NCBI RefSeq assembly: GCF_000346465.2
Contig: NC_034011.1
Location: forward strand, 4,301,508-4,365,507
Reading direction: 5' to 3'
Source: Prunus persica
Lineage: Eukaryota; Streptophyta; Magnoliopsida; Rosales; Rosaceae
Length of the DNA: 64,000 nucleotides
Positions within the stretch are counted from its first letter, which is position 1. Each line of letters opens with the position of its first letter. Position numbers and translations under genes: made by a program. The notes under the pieces are model-generated. The model saw nothing but the letters and a program-made list of their open reading frames with translations. It was not told where the DNA came from and made no database searches. Shown piece after piece: positions 48,474 to 61,043 of this stretch.

Positions 48474-49039
48474 CAGAGACGGACCCACAGTGGGGTCAAT
48501 GGGGTCAAACGACCCCATGGACTCCATGGAAGCAAGGTAGAAGGTGGCTTTGAAATGGGGTATGACCCCATGAGAGAGGGGATTTGCAGACAAGAGGAAG
48601 AAGAAGATGAACAGGGCTCTGTTCTGTTTGAAAGAAGCTGGCCAAAACGGCGTCGTTTTGGGCCAGCTTCTATTTTTTTTTTAAAAACAGACTGGCCAAA
48701 ACGGCGTCATTTTGGACCAGACGCGCGAATTTTTTTTTAAAACTCGCTGGCCAAAACGGCGTCGTTTTGGACCAGCGAATTTTTTTTTAAAAGACCTGGC
48801 CAAAACGACGTCGTTTTGGTCCAGGTGTTATAAAAAAAAAACACAGATCAGTTTCCCTTCTTCTTCCTCCCGAATTTTCATTCCAAAACACCTATTTTCT
48901 AAACCCTAAAACCTAAATCCCCAATCTTCACCCCCCCACAAACCTTTAACCCTCTTCCCCACCAAGCCTTGAAGCCCCAAAAAAAAATTGAACTTTTACA
49001 CTATGACCCCACGACACAAAATTCCTGGGTCCGTCCCTG
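48474..49039. mobile_element. hAT-type MITE with four internal palindromes
   Basis: The ends CAGAGACGGACCCA and TGGGTCCGTCCCTG form hAT-like terminal inverted repeats and are flanked by an exact 8-bp target duplication GTTATGTT (48466-48473 and 49040-49047). Length 566 bp. The interior carries four near-palindromic units of about 28 bp built on CCAAAACGGCGTCGTTTTGG near 48640, 48690, 48747 and 48796. The open frame across them is an artefact of the repeats. Confidence 0.9.
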
Positions 49040-52000
49040 GTTATGTTGATAAGTCTCATGATGTTGATTCACATTTTATCCAATAGCGGTATATTTTATT
49101 CTCTTAATCCAGATTCTACATGTCCAAATCTTTTCTTTTTAGGTATTTATCTAATTGAATTGAATGGCCATATTTTAATTTGTCAGTGCTGGAGATCGTG
49201 CTCCTATTTGCTGAGAAGTCATTTAAAGGAAATTTTAGATCGTATGATATGAAGCCATATAATAAAGTTGCACTGGAATCTCTGTCTAGCTAGGCCACTT
49301 TTCCTTAATAAGAAAGACACAGGGGGATTGATTTAAGCCCCTTTATCCTTTGGTATAATACAAATTTTCTCTGATATAGATGTTCGGACATTATTATTCT
49401 GGTAAAAAAAAAAAAGGTTAATATCTCATAATAAGTAAACTGTTCGGACGTTATTATCATGCACACGCAGAAATCATGTATTTTCTACTACTCCTCTTTA
49501 TTTACAATGACGTCTGCATGGTAATAACGTCTGCATAAGAGAAAAACTGTATATATATATAAAAAATTTAAATTGTTGGATTACTTATCCATAATACACT
49601 CATCCTATCCAATACCATTTTTGAGCTGTACATATCGTACATTCTGCTGGAGCTTGGTTTGGATAATCAAATTAATAGTGTGCAGAATTATTGAGGTCAG
49701 AGGTATTGAGTTAGGAATTGCCACCTCAAACCCCAACAGCTAGACTTTTGGTGCCCAATACCAATAGAATTCTCCTAATTTAATTCTGTGGATGAGCAAC
49801 ATATATTTAGGGCAACACAAGTTATGGCTTTGGATGCAAATCAAAACAACTCTCATTCTAAGTGGCCAAAAAGCAAAGCATATGACCTATAAAGTCTCTT
49901 CAAGCATGAACAATAATAATTCTGAAGCAAAAGGGAAAAAAAAGCAATGCGTACGACAACTTTTCCAGTTGCCCCAAGTTTGCTTCCCAATAATTATTTT
50001 TGCAACTCAAAGTAAATTAGCTGCCAATGTAGCACTAAGGTAAAGACTTGCTTTCTCACTAATGCACATGCTAATTGTGAAAGATTAAAAAGCACTACAA
50101 AGTTTGGTTTTTTTTTTTTAACACCCCTCCCCCCTTTCTTTTGACCGAGCTATACTTTTTTTTCTTTTTCTTTTTTTTTTCTTTTTTTTCTTGGGTTTGG
50201 TAAAGCTAGCTAGATATGTTGCCTGAATGAGATTGATGGTACTTGTATTTGACATAATCCTTAATTATTTGCGTGGAATGCCATGTGTCTCAAAATGTAT
50301 ATGCCAAAAAAAAAAAAAAAGAAAGCTTCCATGGCAATGAAAAGATCATGGAAGTAAGTTCTTGGCATGATCTTGCTAGAGAGAGATCGTTGGTGTGGTC
50401 GAGTGAGGTTCAATTATTAGGCACTTCGCCTACCACCTACCAACTCTTTCTTTGGGGTCGTTTTCTAAGCTTGCTTTTTGGAACATTTAAAAATTAAGAC
50501 ACTCGAATTTATATAAATCACACACTCAACCTAATACATATGAACGTTAACGTTAAAACATCTTTTTTAACTTTTGGGTTGCAAAGTTGCAACACAGTTC
50601 ACCTTGTCATGGACATGCAACTATGTTCATCATCCATGTATTCAATTTCATGTACAACATGTTATTAAGGATCGATGGCCTTAATAGAGTATTGTATTGT
50701 TACAAGTATCTCGTATTTGAGTCGTGTTATTTTTAGTACTCATCATCAAGCACTAATTAATAACTCATTTTTAAACTCAAAATGATGAATTTTAGACTTT
50801 ATACATACATAACACAATCACGCGATGTTACAGTTATAATAAAAGTTTTTCCTTATTAATTTGAGTTATTTAATTAAAAAAATTCACCAACCCAGTAAGA
50901 GATTTATAGCTCAAGTAGTTATTATGAGCATTTATTCATGTACCCGAGATTCTAGGTTTGATTCCCTCCTCTCCCAATATCACTTTTATCAAAAAAATTC
51001 AACTAACCTGAAAAAACTAATAACTTAATCATATCGTGTTTGAGTTGACACGCATATTTTATAATAACAAATATAAAAACCAAAATATCTCTCCTTACAT
51101 CATCCTCTTCGCTTTTCTTTGTCTACCTTTTAAAACAAGGGATCACGGAATACATTATACCAATACCAAACAAATCAATTTCCATTCTAGTAACTTTTTA
51201 TTTCAGAGTCAGATCAGTGCAAGCTTTTGAACAACTTTCATGCACATAGTGTATGCATAAACGTCCAAAAATGATATGCGTGTGGGCATTTTGATGTTGC
51301 ACTCACAAATGTAATTAGAGGATGCATGCTTTGTATTATTGTAAGACCCTCTTTTTGTGAGTGGGGGAAATGGAGGAAGGTTGGCATGAAAGAAATTGAA
51401 CTTTTTTTTGGAGCCGTATAATTTTGCCACTTTCAAGTTCCCCCACCTTTAAAGCAAGGCTTTTTGCTCATAGTTTTCAATTTGAAGTCAAATTTAATAT
51501 CTTGCACATGCACATTGTTTTGTCCCAAGACCATAGTATATATCAATTTTCTACTATTTTTTCCTTCCTTCAGTAATAAAAGGTGATCTTTCAGTAATGC
51601 TCTGTACGCATCAACCTTTTTCATTAAATTTTACTTAATAAATAATGAGTTAGTCTGTCGTTTATTCAAATCTGAATTCATTCTGAACTTCATTTATTCT
51701 TAACGAGTAAAGACTCTGACATGTATACAAACGCATCATTTACTTGCGAACTTTAGTAAAAAAGAAAAGCAAAATAACACTTTCATCACAACAAAACATT
51801 TCCTTTCTTGTTCTTGGACAGCCTTGGAAGAGTGTTTTAGTGCTACAAACGATGAACGTATAATTTGATGGGCCCATGCATCTAAAATTTGGTTACATAG
51901 AAAAAGGTGTGATCCTGACTAGTCAACTACTTCGAAGTATGAAATGTCAAATATGTCAAACAAAAATACAGACGAAAAGCATGTCAGTATCAGATCAGGT

Positions 52001-55000
52001 ATATATATATACACACACACATTATACATATCAAATATAAAACGAAAAAGAGTCCAATAATTGAACCCAAAATCCACAGCTAAATTTGAAAGAATCTTTA
52101 GTTTTCGACCCACACAATCTAAGCTGCAACATAAGCGCCTTAAAATTAGGAGTTTGGCAATTAATCACCTCAATTATGAGATTATTCTAACCGAGTTTAT
52201 TTGAACTTGCGTAAATATTGGCTCTTACTTTTCTAACTTATCTAATATAAGAAGAAACTCAAATTGTCGTTCATGAGATTTGAATTCAACGTATCTTCGA
52301 ACGCGGCCAAACCAAATCAATACGAGTTATAAAGTTAATTAGAAAGAAAAATATTGGTGCAATCGAGCTGACAAGAACTGATTTGCACGAGCCTCCCCAA
52401 CAAAAAACTTGCATAAAATATCTCACATATGAGAGAGAAAGTGGAATGGCAAAAGTGAAGCAAGGGAGGCCTTGTTAAAAATTTGAGTGTGAAAAGTGGA
52501 GACTGAAATTTACTTTTTCTTCGTTGGAATGATGTACTGTGAATACTTCGGGTGATATTTTATCATGTTTTATCAAATTCTACAAGTCAACCGTTATCAT
52601 GTGGTGCAATATTAATCCAAACCCTTAGCAGCTATATATGTTTGTTGAACTAGAAAAATGTTAGAGAGAAAAGGAGATTAGTGATTAGAAATTAAGGGTG
52701 GGTATTTTCAGATTTTTAGAGAATAGACGACCCGAATTTGATCTATTTATATTAATAGTAGTCACATCTATTTATCAATATTCATGTTCTGTTCAGGCAT
52801 GAAACTAGAAAAAAATCAATGAATACAATGTACAAAATCTGTAGCTACCGGCCCCACCACCATCACAACCCAACCTACCCATCCACACCTCCATGCCTAT
52901 AACTTAAGTGGATTATTGTGTTATATAGTCTCTTTATAGCTCAAGAACTAGAAACTTAAATATAAGAATCTCTAATTACGGGATCTAATCTAATAGAAAA
53001 TGACATTATACCAATGGTCTCAAGTTCGAACCCCATAAAATCGTAGTAATGTGTATATGAGAAACCGCTCTCATTGTATTCAAAAAATATATGTATATAT
53101 ATAAGAATCCCTTTTTTTCTTAAACTAAATTTATTACTCATATAATTTGAATAAAATACAAAATCCTCTTAACTCACCTGTTACCAAAGTTTTTTTTGTT
53201 CTATTTTGAGAACAAGCATACATTCATTATAACATGGGTACAAGATATTAATAGTAAGAACACATCCCAAAATAAGAATACATCCCAAATAGAGGTTCTT
53301 GCATATAATAATATGAAAAGATTAAGTTCAGCAAGACAATGAGAAAGACAGAAAAAATAAAGCCCAGTTCACTCAGAGTTGATCCAAAAGGCTCATTGTA
53401 GCACCGGTACTCTAGAGAGATCATGAAAGACCAACAAATTCTACACTAACAGGAAACAAAAGCACCCAAAGTGAAGGGGCTTACATATAAATGTGAGAAA
53501 TATATGGAATTCATATAGTACCATAAAAATAAAAATAAAAAACCTGAAAAAAAAGATTTTTCTTGCCAATATCATGTTTCGGGGGGAGAGAAAGTATCAT
53601 TCTCTTCTCTTAATAACTAAGTCTGCGTGCCTAGGATAGCAGGTGTTCAATTAACCTTTATTTAAATAACAAAGGAGTTGTTTTCACTAAATAATCCTTG
53701 ATATAATTCTTAATCTACAAGTTTGATTTTACACGTGAAGCATGTCCATCTTGACCAGCGGTGAGTTCAAAAGGTGACATCTGTCTAGCAATATGCCTGG
53801 ATTTCTTATTTTCACCTAACATATTACTTAAAGGTTTTGGCTTTATGAGAGAGCTTAGATTGATGACACCTTTCACATTAAAAATATGGAAATTATAAAG
53901 TTAAAGCGACTTGCAATTCATTAGCACTTCTGCCCACAATGCTTAGCCAAAACAAACATCTTTGCCCGCAAGAAATACCAACATATATATATGCATCTCA
54001 CTTTCACATATCTACTATTGGGATCGACATGAACATTAATTTTTGGAGTTAACTAGAAATTAATTATACTATTGTTTGCATTGGCCTTTTGTCGGCTCAG
54101 AGCTTTGGATTGGAGTGGTTCTATATGAGATTCTTCAAGACAATAATGCATGCCCATCGCTTTAATATATGAGATGGCTGGAGACCTAGTTTTTAAGATT
54201 CTAAGGTTTAGGGCTTATGCGAATTGCGTCCAGTCCAATGGGAAAGAATTTTGACTTGCAAACCAGTGATTTATATTAAAGAGAAATAAATAAGGCTTTG
54301 ATACGATATTTATTCGTCTTTTAAAAAAATTCAAAGGTTTTGAACCTAGCTATCAAAAAAATAACCCTTTGAGATGTACCCCTGAGTAGCTCAAGTGACA
54401 TTAGGCGAGGTAGGGGAAATGGTATAATTACCATAACCATTAGAGGGCAACCTATAGAGTTAATTAATCTCTGTGTCATGTATACCTAATTACCTAATCC
54501 ATCTGTGTCAAACTAACATCCAACGTTAACCTTGTTTTAGAATTAAAACTGACATAAACCTTTCTTTATGAAATGAACTTTTAATTTGACCAAGCTCCAT
54601 GCACCTACGCACAATGAAATGTGCTGGAACAGGATTTATTTTTGGATTTTTACCCATGTTTTGAACTTTTTCTCTGTTGGTGTGGTCATTATCAACGGCT
54701 TCATAGCACGTCCTAGCTGTCTGGTAAAGACGTCTCTTCTTTACGAAACCCTCATATCAATAGTGCTATGTTTCTTTTCATTTGTAATTTGAGTGTATGA
54801 CTATGTATACAATCTTCAAAAAAGCAGCTAGTTTTCTTATAAAACTTGATAAAAACAAAGGAAAAAAGAGAGAAACAAAGAAAAAGTATATAAATAAATA
54901 AAAAGGTGGCTAATTTTTTTAGGGGGAGGAGGGGCCAGCGTTTAGCTCGTACTATATTGGTTTCGCTTTAACATAGTGGAATCACATCAGGATGTAGTGG

Positions 55001-55076
55001 AAGTGGTACTGTAGCTGTAAAAGCCACTCTCAGCTTTTGAATTTTCATTTAATTTAATTTAATTTATAGCATAATC

Positions 55077-55079
<3 letters not shown>

Positions 55080-55118
<39 letters not shown>
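55080..55118. repeat. (CT)n microsatellite
   Basis: About 19 CT units. Confidence 0.98.
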
Positions 55119-55121
<3 letters not shown>

Positions 55122-55458
55122 CCCCAAACTGGTCCTTGTAAATTGGAGCGCATGCATATGACTTGCAAACTAAGGTTCAAATGATTAGCAGTGTTCAGAC
55201 TTTCCAACCTGGCTTTGAAATTACAAATCCCATAAGAAATTACATATAATAAATTATGCCGGAAATTAGAATATTATGCATGCATGCATTAATTTGATTT
55301 TCAATAGGTAGGAAATTTAAAGTGAAAAATTAAGAAATATATAAGATTAAACAAAATAAAACTTTCTCCCAAGGTTCCTGCAAGCTTTGCTGTACGAACT
55401 GGTACCTTGAGAGATGATGAATATACTGTATCTTTGTTTTTGTAATTTTTAATTCCAA

Positions 55459-55481
55459 ATATATATATATATATATATATA
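55459..55481. repeat. (AT)n microsatellite
   Basis: About 11 AT units. Confidence 0.95.
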
Positions 55482-55868
55482 CCGGGAATCTGTTTATGTC
55501 TTTTTTTTATTTTTAAAAAAAAACCAAATGCAAAGTTAATATTTATGAAAAGAAATAGAAAACCCATGAGGCTAAAAGCCTGAAAATTTGGATTGACCAA
55601 CTTTTGTTTTGGTTTTGATAATGCAGTGTTTTCAAGAACATAGAAATCAATTAAAGACTTGAAATTGAAATTAAGAAAAACAACAGCAGGTTGACACAAA
55701 TTAATTAAGCTAAGCTAATTCTCTTAATTTTATTGTTTATCAAACACCCAACAACAACAACAATATCGGCGGACTCAAATGACCATAACTTCTCAAATTA
55801 AACATAAACTGCGCTGCGCTTGACATAAATATCTTCAACGGATAATTATATGCATGACCCCAAACTGA

Positions 55869-56492
55869 TCAGTCCTGCATTCTGTTCTGCTGCCACAAAT
55901 TCTTGTAGAACTTCTCTATAAACTCCTCCGCCGCTTTGTCCACGTGGCTGTCCTCGTCCGCCTCCCTCAACGGAAACGGAGAGTCCGTTATCCTCAGCTG
56001 GCGGACCATGGGGCTCTTCCCGAACCCGGGAAGCGGTGACGCTGCCACCGAAGCCACCGCCTCCGCAGCCATCACTTCGTTATTCAACATCTCCAGCACC
56101 GCCTTCACGACGCCAGCGGCTGCCACCTCGTCATCCTGAGTGGGCGGCGCGTGAGCACACGCAAAGAAGTTGTGGTGGTGGCTCTGGTGGCGGCGCTTGC
56201 CCATGAGGTGGAAGGTGTAGTTGGGGGTGTTGCTGCAGCTGAACTCGTACTCCCGAGGGGCGGCGGAGGAGGCGGCGCTGCAGTGGTGGGAGTGGCTTTG
56301 GCTGTGGTGGTGGTGGTGGTGGTGGAACATGAGGTTGCTTAGGGCTTTGCTGGCGAGCTTGCCACGCTTCATCATCATGTTGAGGTCGAGGAGGAGCTTC
56401 CGCTTTGAAATGCCCTTTCTTAACATGAAGAAAGCTACACGTACTAAGCTCCATATTTTCTTGGCCACTACCGGCAGATTATTTTGTTCCAT
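55869..56492 (-). CDS. DUF761-family protein (Avr9/Cf-9 rapidly elicited 146-like)
   Basis: Single exon, 207 aa. I start at the ATG whose A is at 56492; the frame extends two codons further only with TTG. A basic N-terminal part (IWSLVRVAFFMLRKGISKRK) is followed by a His run (seven His) and Ser/His-rich linkers. The C-terminal DUF761 motif reads DKAAEEFIEKFYKNLWQQ near 184-201. Family members are small plant-specific proteins induced in defence or ethylene responses; their biochemical role is not established. There is no signal peptide and no clear membrane span. Confidence 0.88.
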   Translation of the reverse strand: MEQNNLPVVAKKIWSLVRVAFFMLRKGISKRKLLLDLNMMMKRGKLASKALSNLMFHHHHHHHSQSHSHHCSAASSAAPREYEFSCSNTPNYTFHLMGKRRHQSHHHNFFACAHAPPTQDDEVAAAGVVKAVLEMLNNEVMAAEAVASVAASPLPGFGKSPMVRQLRITDSPFPLREADEDSHVDKAAEEFIEKFYKNLWQQNRMQD

Positions 56493-56523
56493 TTTCAAGG
56501 CTTTAATTCTATTTTCTTAAATG

Positions 56524-56526
<3 letters not shown>

Positions 56527-56561
<35 letters not shown>
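56527..56561. repeat. (GA)n microsatellite upstream of the DUF761 gene
   Basis: About 17 GA units located 35-70 bp upstream of the DUF761 start codon, in the probable 5' UTR or core promoter. GA tracts at this position can bind plant BBR/BPC factors; that role is inference. Confidence 0.9.
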
Positions 56562-56566
<5 letters not shown>

Positions 56567-58624
56567 TAGAGAGAGTTGTTGGGTACGAGTTCTAAAAGAA
56601 GGGGTGGAGGGGGTATTTAAAGGGTGGATACGGAGGTGGGGGAAGAGAAGAGAAGAGAGTTGGGTTTGTATGATTTCTTATTCAGATATTTTTTTAAAAA
56701 ATTTGTTTTATGGTCTGAAAAGTAGGGTTTGTATTTCAAATGTGCACTAGCTAGAATGACTTTTTTGTGGAGTGGATGTACTGATTTCTTGTGTTGCTTT
56801 TTTGGTTGCATAGATTTTTAGTGCTACTTTTCTTAGAGATATATCTATGCACATTTTTGGCGTTACTTTGTTAGTTTTATTTAATTTCATATTTTTTTTA
56901 AATGATCAATCCGTACACAGTATCATATGTTTCAAGTCCGTATATAAAAGTTCTAATGATAATAGAGAGAGAATCCAATTTTCAACTATGGCAGAGGGAA
57001 ATAACAATTACACCTATTTTACATTCGATTAGTTTGATGGTAGAAATTATAAATTAAAAATAGACGGGGAGAGCAGTTTGAATTTGGGACAACTTCCAAT
57101 ATCAGGAAGAAAAATATATAATTTACACGTGCGTATATAGAACTTTTATATACTTGAGAAATATGTGATTCGAACTTGAGACATCTTTCAACATTGAAAA
57201 TAGAATTATCTATAAACTAATAATTAGTTGGTGGTATAGTTAGTTCAGCTTACTGTTAGTATTGAACTTCGAGGTTAATTATAATTTTATCATATAAAAA
57301 ATCATAGTTTTTACATTATATTATATAACTTTTTAATTAGTAGTGCAAAAATAATTAACTTGCATTTTAAACGTAGGAAAACAAGGTTCATTGTTCCAGC
57401 CCAATAGCCCTGATGATAAACAAAGCTCTCTTATCAACGGAAAGTTCTATAGAGACCCCAACGTCTGTTATGAACACCCAACTATAATCCTCATTCTAGG
57501 CCCGTAAAGTGGGCCGGGCCCAAAGTTTGTTAGGCCTCATTACTCCATTAAAGTTCACCACTCTTTTTGGGCCTACCACCATTTGATACCTTTGGGTTTG
57601 GAAATTGGATGCTGATCGGGTTCTTGGCAATACAGTTGGGAAAGGAATGGCATTGCTTCGTGCCCGAAAATTCACCTTACAAAGAGGACGAGAAATTATT
57701 GTATAGCACTGGAAAACGATCATGTGGTATAACTCGTCAATGTATTATAATATAAGTAGACGATATGGTTAAGATTTATTATTTTAAGATATAATATCAA
57801 TAAATATCTACTTATATTAAAAACACAACAAAAGAAAATGTGAGGTAATTTTCTCACTTTCCTTTTCTACACTTACACAGTTACACTCTATTTTTCTATT
57901 TAATACTTTTTAATCAATATTGTTCTTTTTGATTCTTTCTCTTTCCTATTCTACACTTGCCCTACATTAAGGTTTTGATAACTAAAGTTAAGAAAAGTTA
58001 ACATAAATAAAACAAACAAACAAACAAAAATATGGAAATTGGATAGAAATGTGAGTATTATGTATCTTTGTTGTAGTTAATAGATAATAAATTTTTTGGG
58101 CTAACATATAAATATGGTAGAAGATCGAAAGAATGCTACTAACCAAACTTCCATTAGGAGCTTACATATACAGAGAGCAAAGTATGCATAATAGTCTTAG
58201 ATTTTTATTCTTTCATAATATTAGTAAGTCATTGTACATGTTTATTAAAGAGAATTGTAGGGTAAGAGTATAATAGGAAAGAGAAAGAACAAAAAAGAAC
58301 AAAATTAATTAAAAAAATATTAAAAAGTAAAAAGGAGTGTAAGTGAGAAAAAGGAAGAGGAAAATCAGCTTCCAAAAAAATTTATTGTATGATAGTGAAT
58401 CACATGATGATTGTGTCCCATCCAATCTGGTCTATTTATGTCAATATGGTGTGCGCGGAACATAGGTGTACAAATACCAGCCTACTCAGCTAGAGGTTTT
58501 TATGTAGCCAGAATTCAGCTTTTCTTCTAGTTGTTTTAACATTATTTGGCTTTTCATGAGCTTTGGATAACAAATCTGTCGTCAAATGATCATTTAGTTT
58601 AGCGGCACTCTAACTTCCTTTATT
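56562..58624. other. gene-free region, DUF761 promoter side
   Basis: AT-rich; nothing beyond short spurious frames. Confidence 0.5.
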
Positions 58625-58868
58625 TTTTATAAGGGTAGTATTGTTCGTTTTGAGTCCCATGTCCTCACGGTTTTATTTTTGAGAACTTATGAGCAACTTC
58701 CTAGTGGGTCACCCATCATAATATTATTCTAGCCCAAACTCGCTTAACTTCGGAGTTTCCATGACTCCAAAGCTAGTGAGCCCTCAAAAAGTCTCGTGCT
58801 AGATTGAGGCATGTATGTACATATAAGGCACATCACCCCCTCTATGTTAATCAATGTGGAATGTTACA
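58625..58868 (-). mobile_element. Cassandra TRIM LTR (5S rRNA-derived)
   Basis: Read on the minus strand it begins TGTAACAT at 58868 and runs into a 5S-like internal promoter region: AACTCCGAAGTTAAGCGAG, GGGCTAGAA and GATGGGTGACC, at the spacing seen in 5S rRNA. The surrounding phrases (TCTAGCACGAGAC, GGGCTCACTAGC, GAAGTTGCTC) are those of Cassandra LTRs. The far end has lost the typical terminal sequence, so it is a truncated solo LTR. There is no internal domain or second LTR. It is not a functional 5S gene: the conserved core is mutated. Confidence 0.8.
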
Positions 58869-59124
58869 CCTTAACTAAAAAAATATTACAAGTTCGTCCG
58901 TTATCTTTTATATTTGAGTTTAACATTGAACCGTAGAACTCTTAGATTGATAACAGCCAAGAAAATCAAAACTAAATTGAGACCAAACACAGAAACCAAT
59001 TTCTTAATTATTGTCATCTTTCAATGAAACCCACAGATTTAAAGCACCCTTTTTCTTACAAGATAAACGTGAGTTACAACGACCGCTTCTTCCATTGATT
59101 AATAAATTAGCCTTTTGTCATACC

Positions 59125-59170
<46 letters not shown>

Positions 59171-60303
59171 CTCCACACACACAGATAGAGTTTAGGTATA
59201 TGTATATGGTATGATTGACTTATAATTGCTCGTGAAGTAAGAGTTGTGGTTGTGGAGAGGGAGAGGGAGAGGGAGAGAGAGAGAGAGGCAACATGTGAGG
59301 CAGGCAGTCCTTTTCTTTCATTTTGGGCTAGATGCTAGTAGAGAGAGTTTGGACCACGATCGCTGTATATGGTTAATGGTTTGAGTAGGAGCACACGTGA
59401 ATATGCAACTTGTGACCTTTTATAGGGACAAATTAATTATTGTTGAAAGTAAAAGACAATTGTTTTCAAGCTACAAAGTTACAGTTTCCTTCTTTTAGGT
59501 ACTTCATTTCATGTCAAGCGACATCTTACTTCTTCTTCTTTTTTCAGACAAATAATACCTAACATTAAATTATGGAAGTCATCATTTTATAAATGGTGAA
59601 TGGTGACCTAAAATCATATGATTCTTTTTTAACACTTTGTTTGGCTAAACTATTGTACAAGCTTTCACGTTCATGGATACAACTAGTCTCTACTTGAATA
59701 AATATTGAAACTAACATTCTTTTCTCGAGAGTTTTAAGTGTGTCAATCTTAGAGTATAACATTAATAAACAGATATGTAGATTATAACATAAGTGAATTG
59801 GTAACATCACTTGACAGTATGACCGTAAAAACTACTCCAATGAAAGAAGATTTGATCGTCATATATATATATATATTAACCTATGGCATTCCCTGCTGAA
59901 TAATTCAAGCTTTTGATCTGAATTGAGACTTTCAGTATCCATATTAACCAAGCATATAGTCTTGGTATAGGATGTGCCACCGCTTCTTCATGTTTTATTC
60001 TTCAAGAGAAAAATGAATATGCGACCTTTTCATGAAGCCAAAACATCCTCCTCCACATGATCAACAGCAAAGGAAAAATATATATTAGAAACCCATAATA
60101 AGTTTTTTAGCAAGTTTCAGCTAGGCATTTATTTCAGACCTAGAAAAGCAAAAACAGCTTTCCTTTTCTTTCAAAACTTTCTTGAAAAATCTAGCACCGT
60201 CACGAGAACTATTCACACTTAGATTGATAAGTGACATATGAATTAACAAGATCCATAAAAATAACAATGGCTTTAGATTCTTAGTAAAGGCCAAACTGAC
60301 TAC
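58869..60303. other. gene-free region upstream of the DUF1677 gene
   Basis: Contains a CT microsatellite (about 59128-59168) and a GA-rich tract (about 59255-59290). No gene recognised. Confidence 0.5.
59128..59168. repeat. (CT)n microsatellite
   Basis: About 20 CT units. Confidence 0.97.
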
Positions 60304-60310
60304 TATAAAT
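60304..60310 (+). promoter_or_regulatory. TATA box of the DUF1677 gene
   Basis: TATAAAT lies about 145 bp upstream of the ATG at 60453, a good match in sequence and reasonable in spacing. Confidence 0.55.
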
Positions 60311-60452
60311 AGGCTACTAGACCTCCTTCTCTACCAACATGTGACAATCGTCTAAGTTCTTTGGCCAAATTAACTTCCCACTGCCAAATTCAAGATCACT
60401 CAATCCACTTAGCTTGAGTCCTACGTTAGGGTTAGCATCAAAATTTTCTAAC

Positions 60453-61043
60453 ATGGCACCTAATGGAGAGACAATTGTTGGCTCTAACTACTCAAGGACC
60501 AACAACTTCTCCAAGTCCAAGCCACCAAAGCTCTCATTCTCATCCGATAGCCTTAAAAGAACTGTATCTGATATCTCATATGAGCTAAGCAAAGAAGCCG
60601 TTGATCAAGATTTGCAATCCCTCCCACCAATTTCAGAGGTTGAAGATGCAAAGTGTGAGTGTTGTGGCATGAGCGAAGAATGCACGCCGGAGTACATAGA
60701 TCGAGTGAGAGACAAATTCTTGGGGAAGTGGATATGCGGGTTATGCTCTGAAGCAGTGAAAGAGGAGCTGGAGAAAAATGGAGGAGATAAAGAAGAGGCC
60801 ATGAATGCACATATAAGTGCATGTGTTAGGTTTAACAAGTACAGTAGGCCTTATCCAGTTTTGTTTCAAGCTGAGGCCATGAGGGAGATGTTGAAGAAGA
60901 GCAAAATGGAAGGGAGAGGTATGAGGGCCAAGTCGATTAGCCCGAGGGACAAAGGAGGGGCAAAGGGAAAGGGAGGGATTGCTCGGAGTTCGAGTTGCAT
61001 TCCGGCGATTACGAGGGAAATGAATGATCTCTCCATGGCTTGA
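60453..61043 (+). CDS. DUF1677-family protein
   Basis: Single exon, 196 aa. The start is the ATG at 60453; the frame runs 13 codons further upstream only from a TTG. The Ser/Lys-rich N-terminus is followed by the conserved core at about 66-145: Cys-rich CECCGMSEECTP, then VRDKFLGKWICGLC, and a C-terminal SACVRFNKYSRP block. The Cys pairs suggest a zinc-binding fold, but none has been shown in the sequence itself. The C-terminus is basic and Gly-rich. A plant-specific family of unknown function. Confidence 0.88.
   Translation: MAPNGETIVGSNYSRTNNFSKSKPPKLSFSSDSLKRTVSDISYELSKEAVDQDLQSLPPISEVEDAKCECCGMSEECTPEYIDRVRDKFLGKWICGLCSEAVKEELEKNGGDKEEAMNAHISACVRFNKYSRPYPVLFQAEAMREMLKKSKMEGRGMRAKSISPRDKGGAKGKGGIARSSSCIPAITREMNDLSMA

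Larger units (their letters stand above)
49048..55868. other. long gene-poor stretch
   Basis: About 6.8 kb of AT-rich DNA. I looked for exons, tRNAs and bounded repeats on both strands and found none I can support. Open frames such as 49792-50043 are short and show no domain. It includes poly-T/A tracts near 50110-50190 and the two microsatellites listed separately. Confidence 0.5.

Noticed and set aside
48555..48909. Two reading frames with repeated WPKRR blocks
   Set aside because: Artefact of the palindrome array inside a hAT MITE.
56151..56520. Plus-strand frames opposite the DUF761 gene
   Set aside because: Antisense of His- and Ala-coding repeats; no homology of their own.
58680..58800. 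5S rRNA gene
   Set aside because: The core is mutated and flanked by Cassandra LTR sequence, so it is retroelement-derived.
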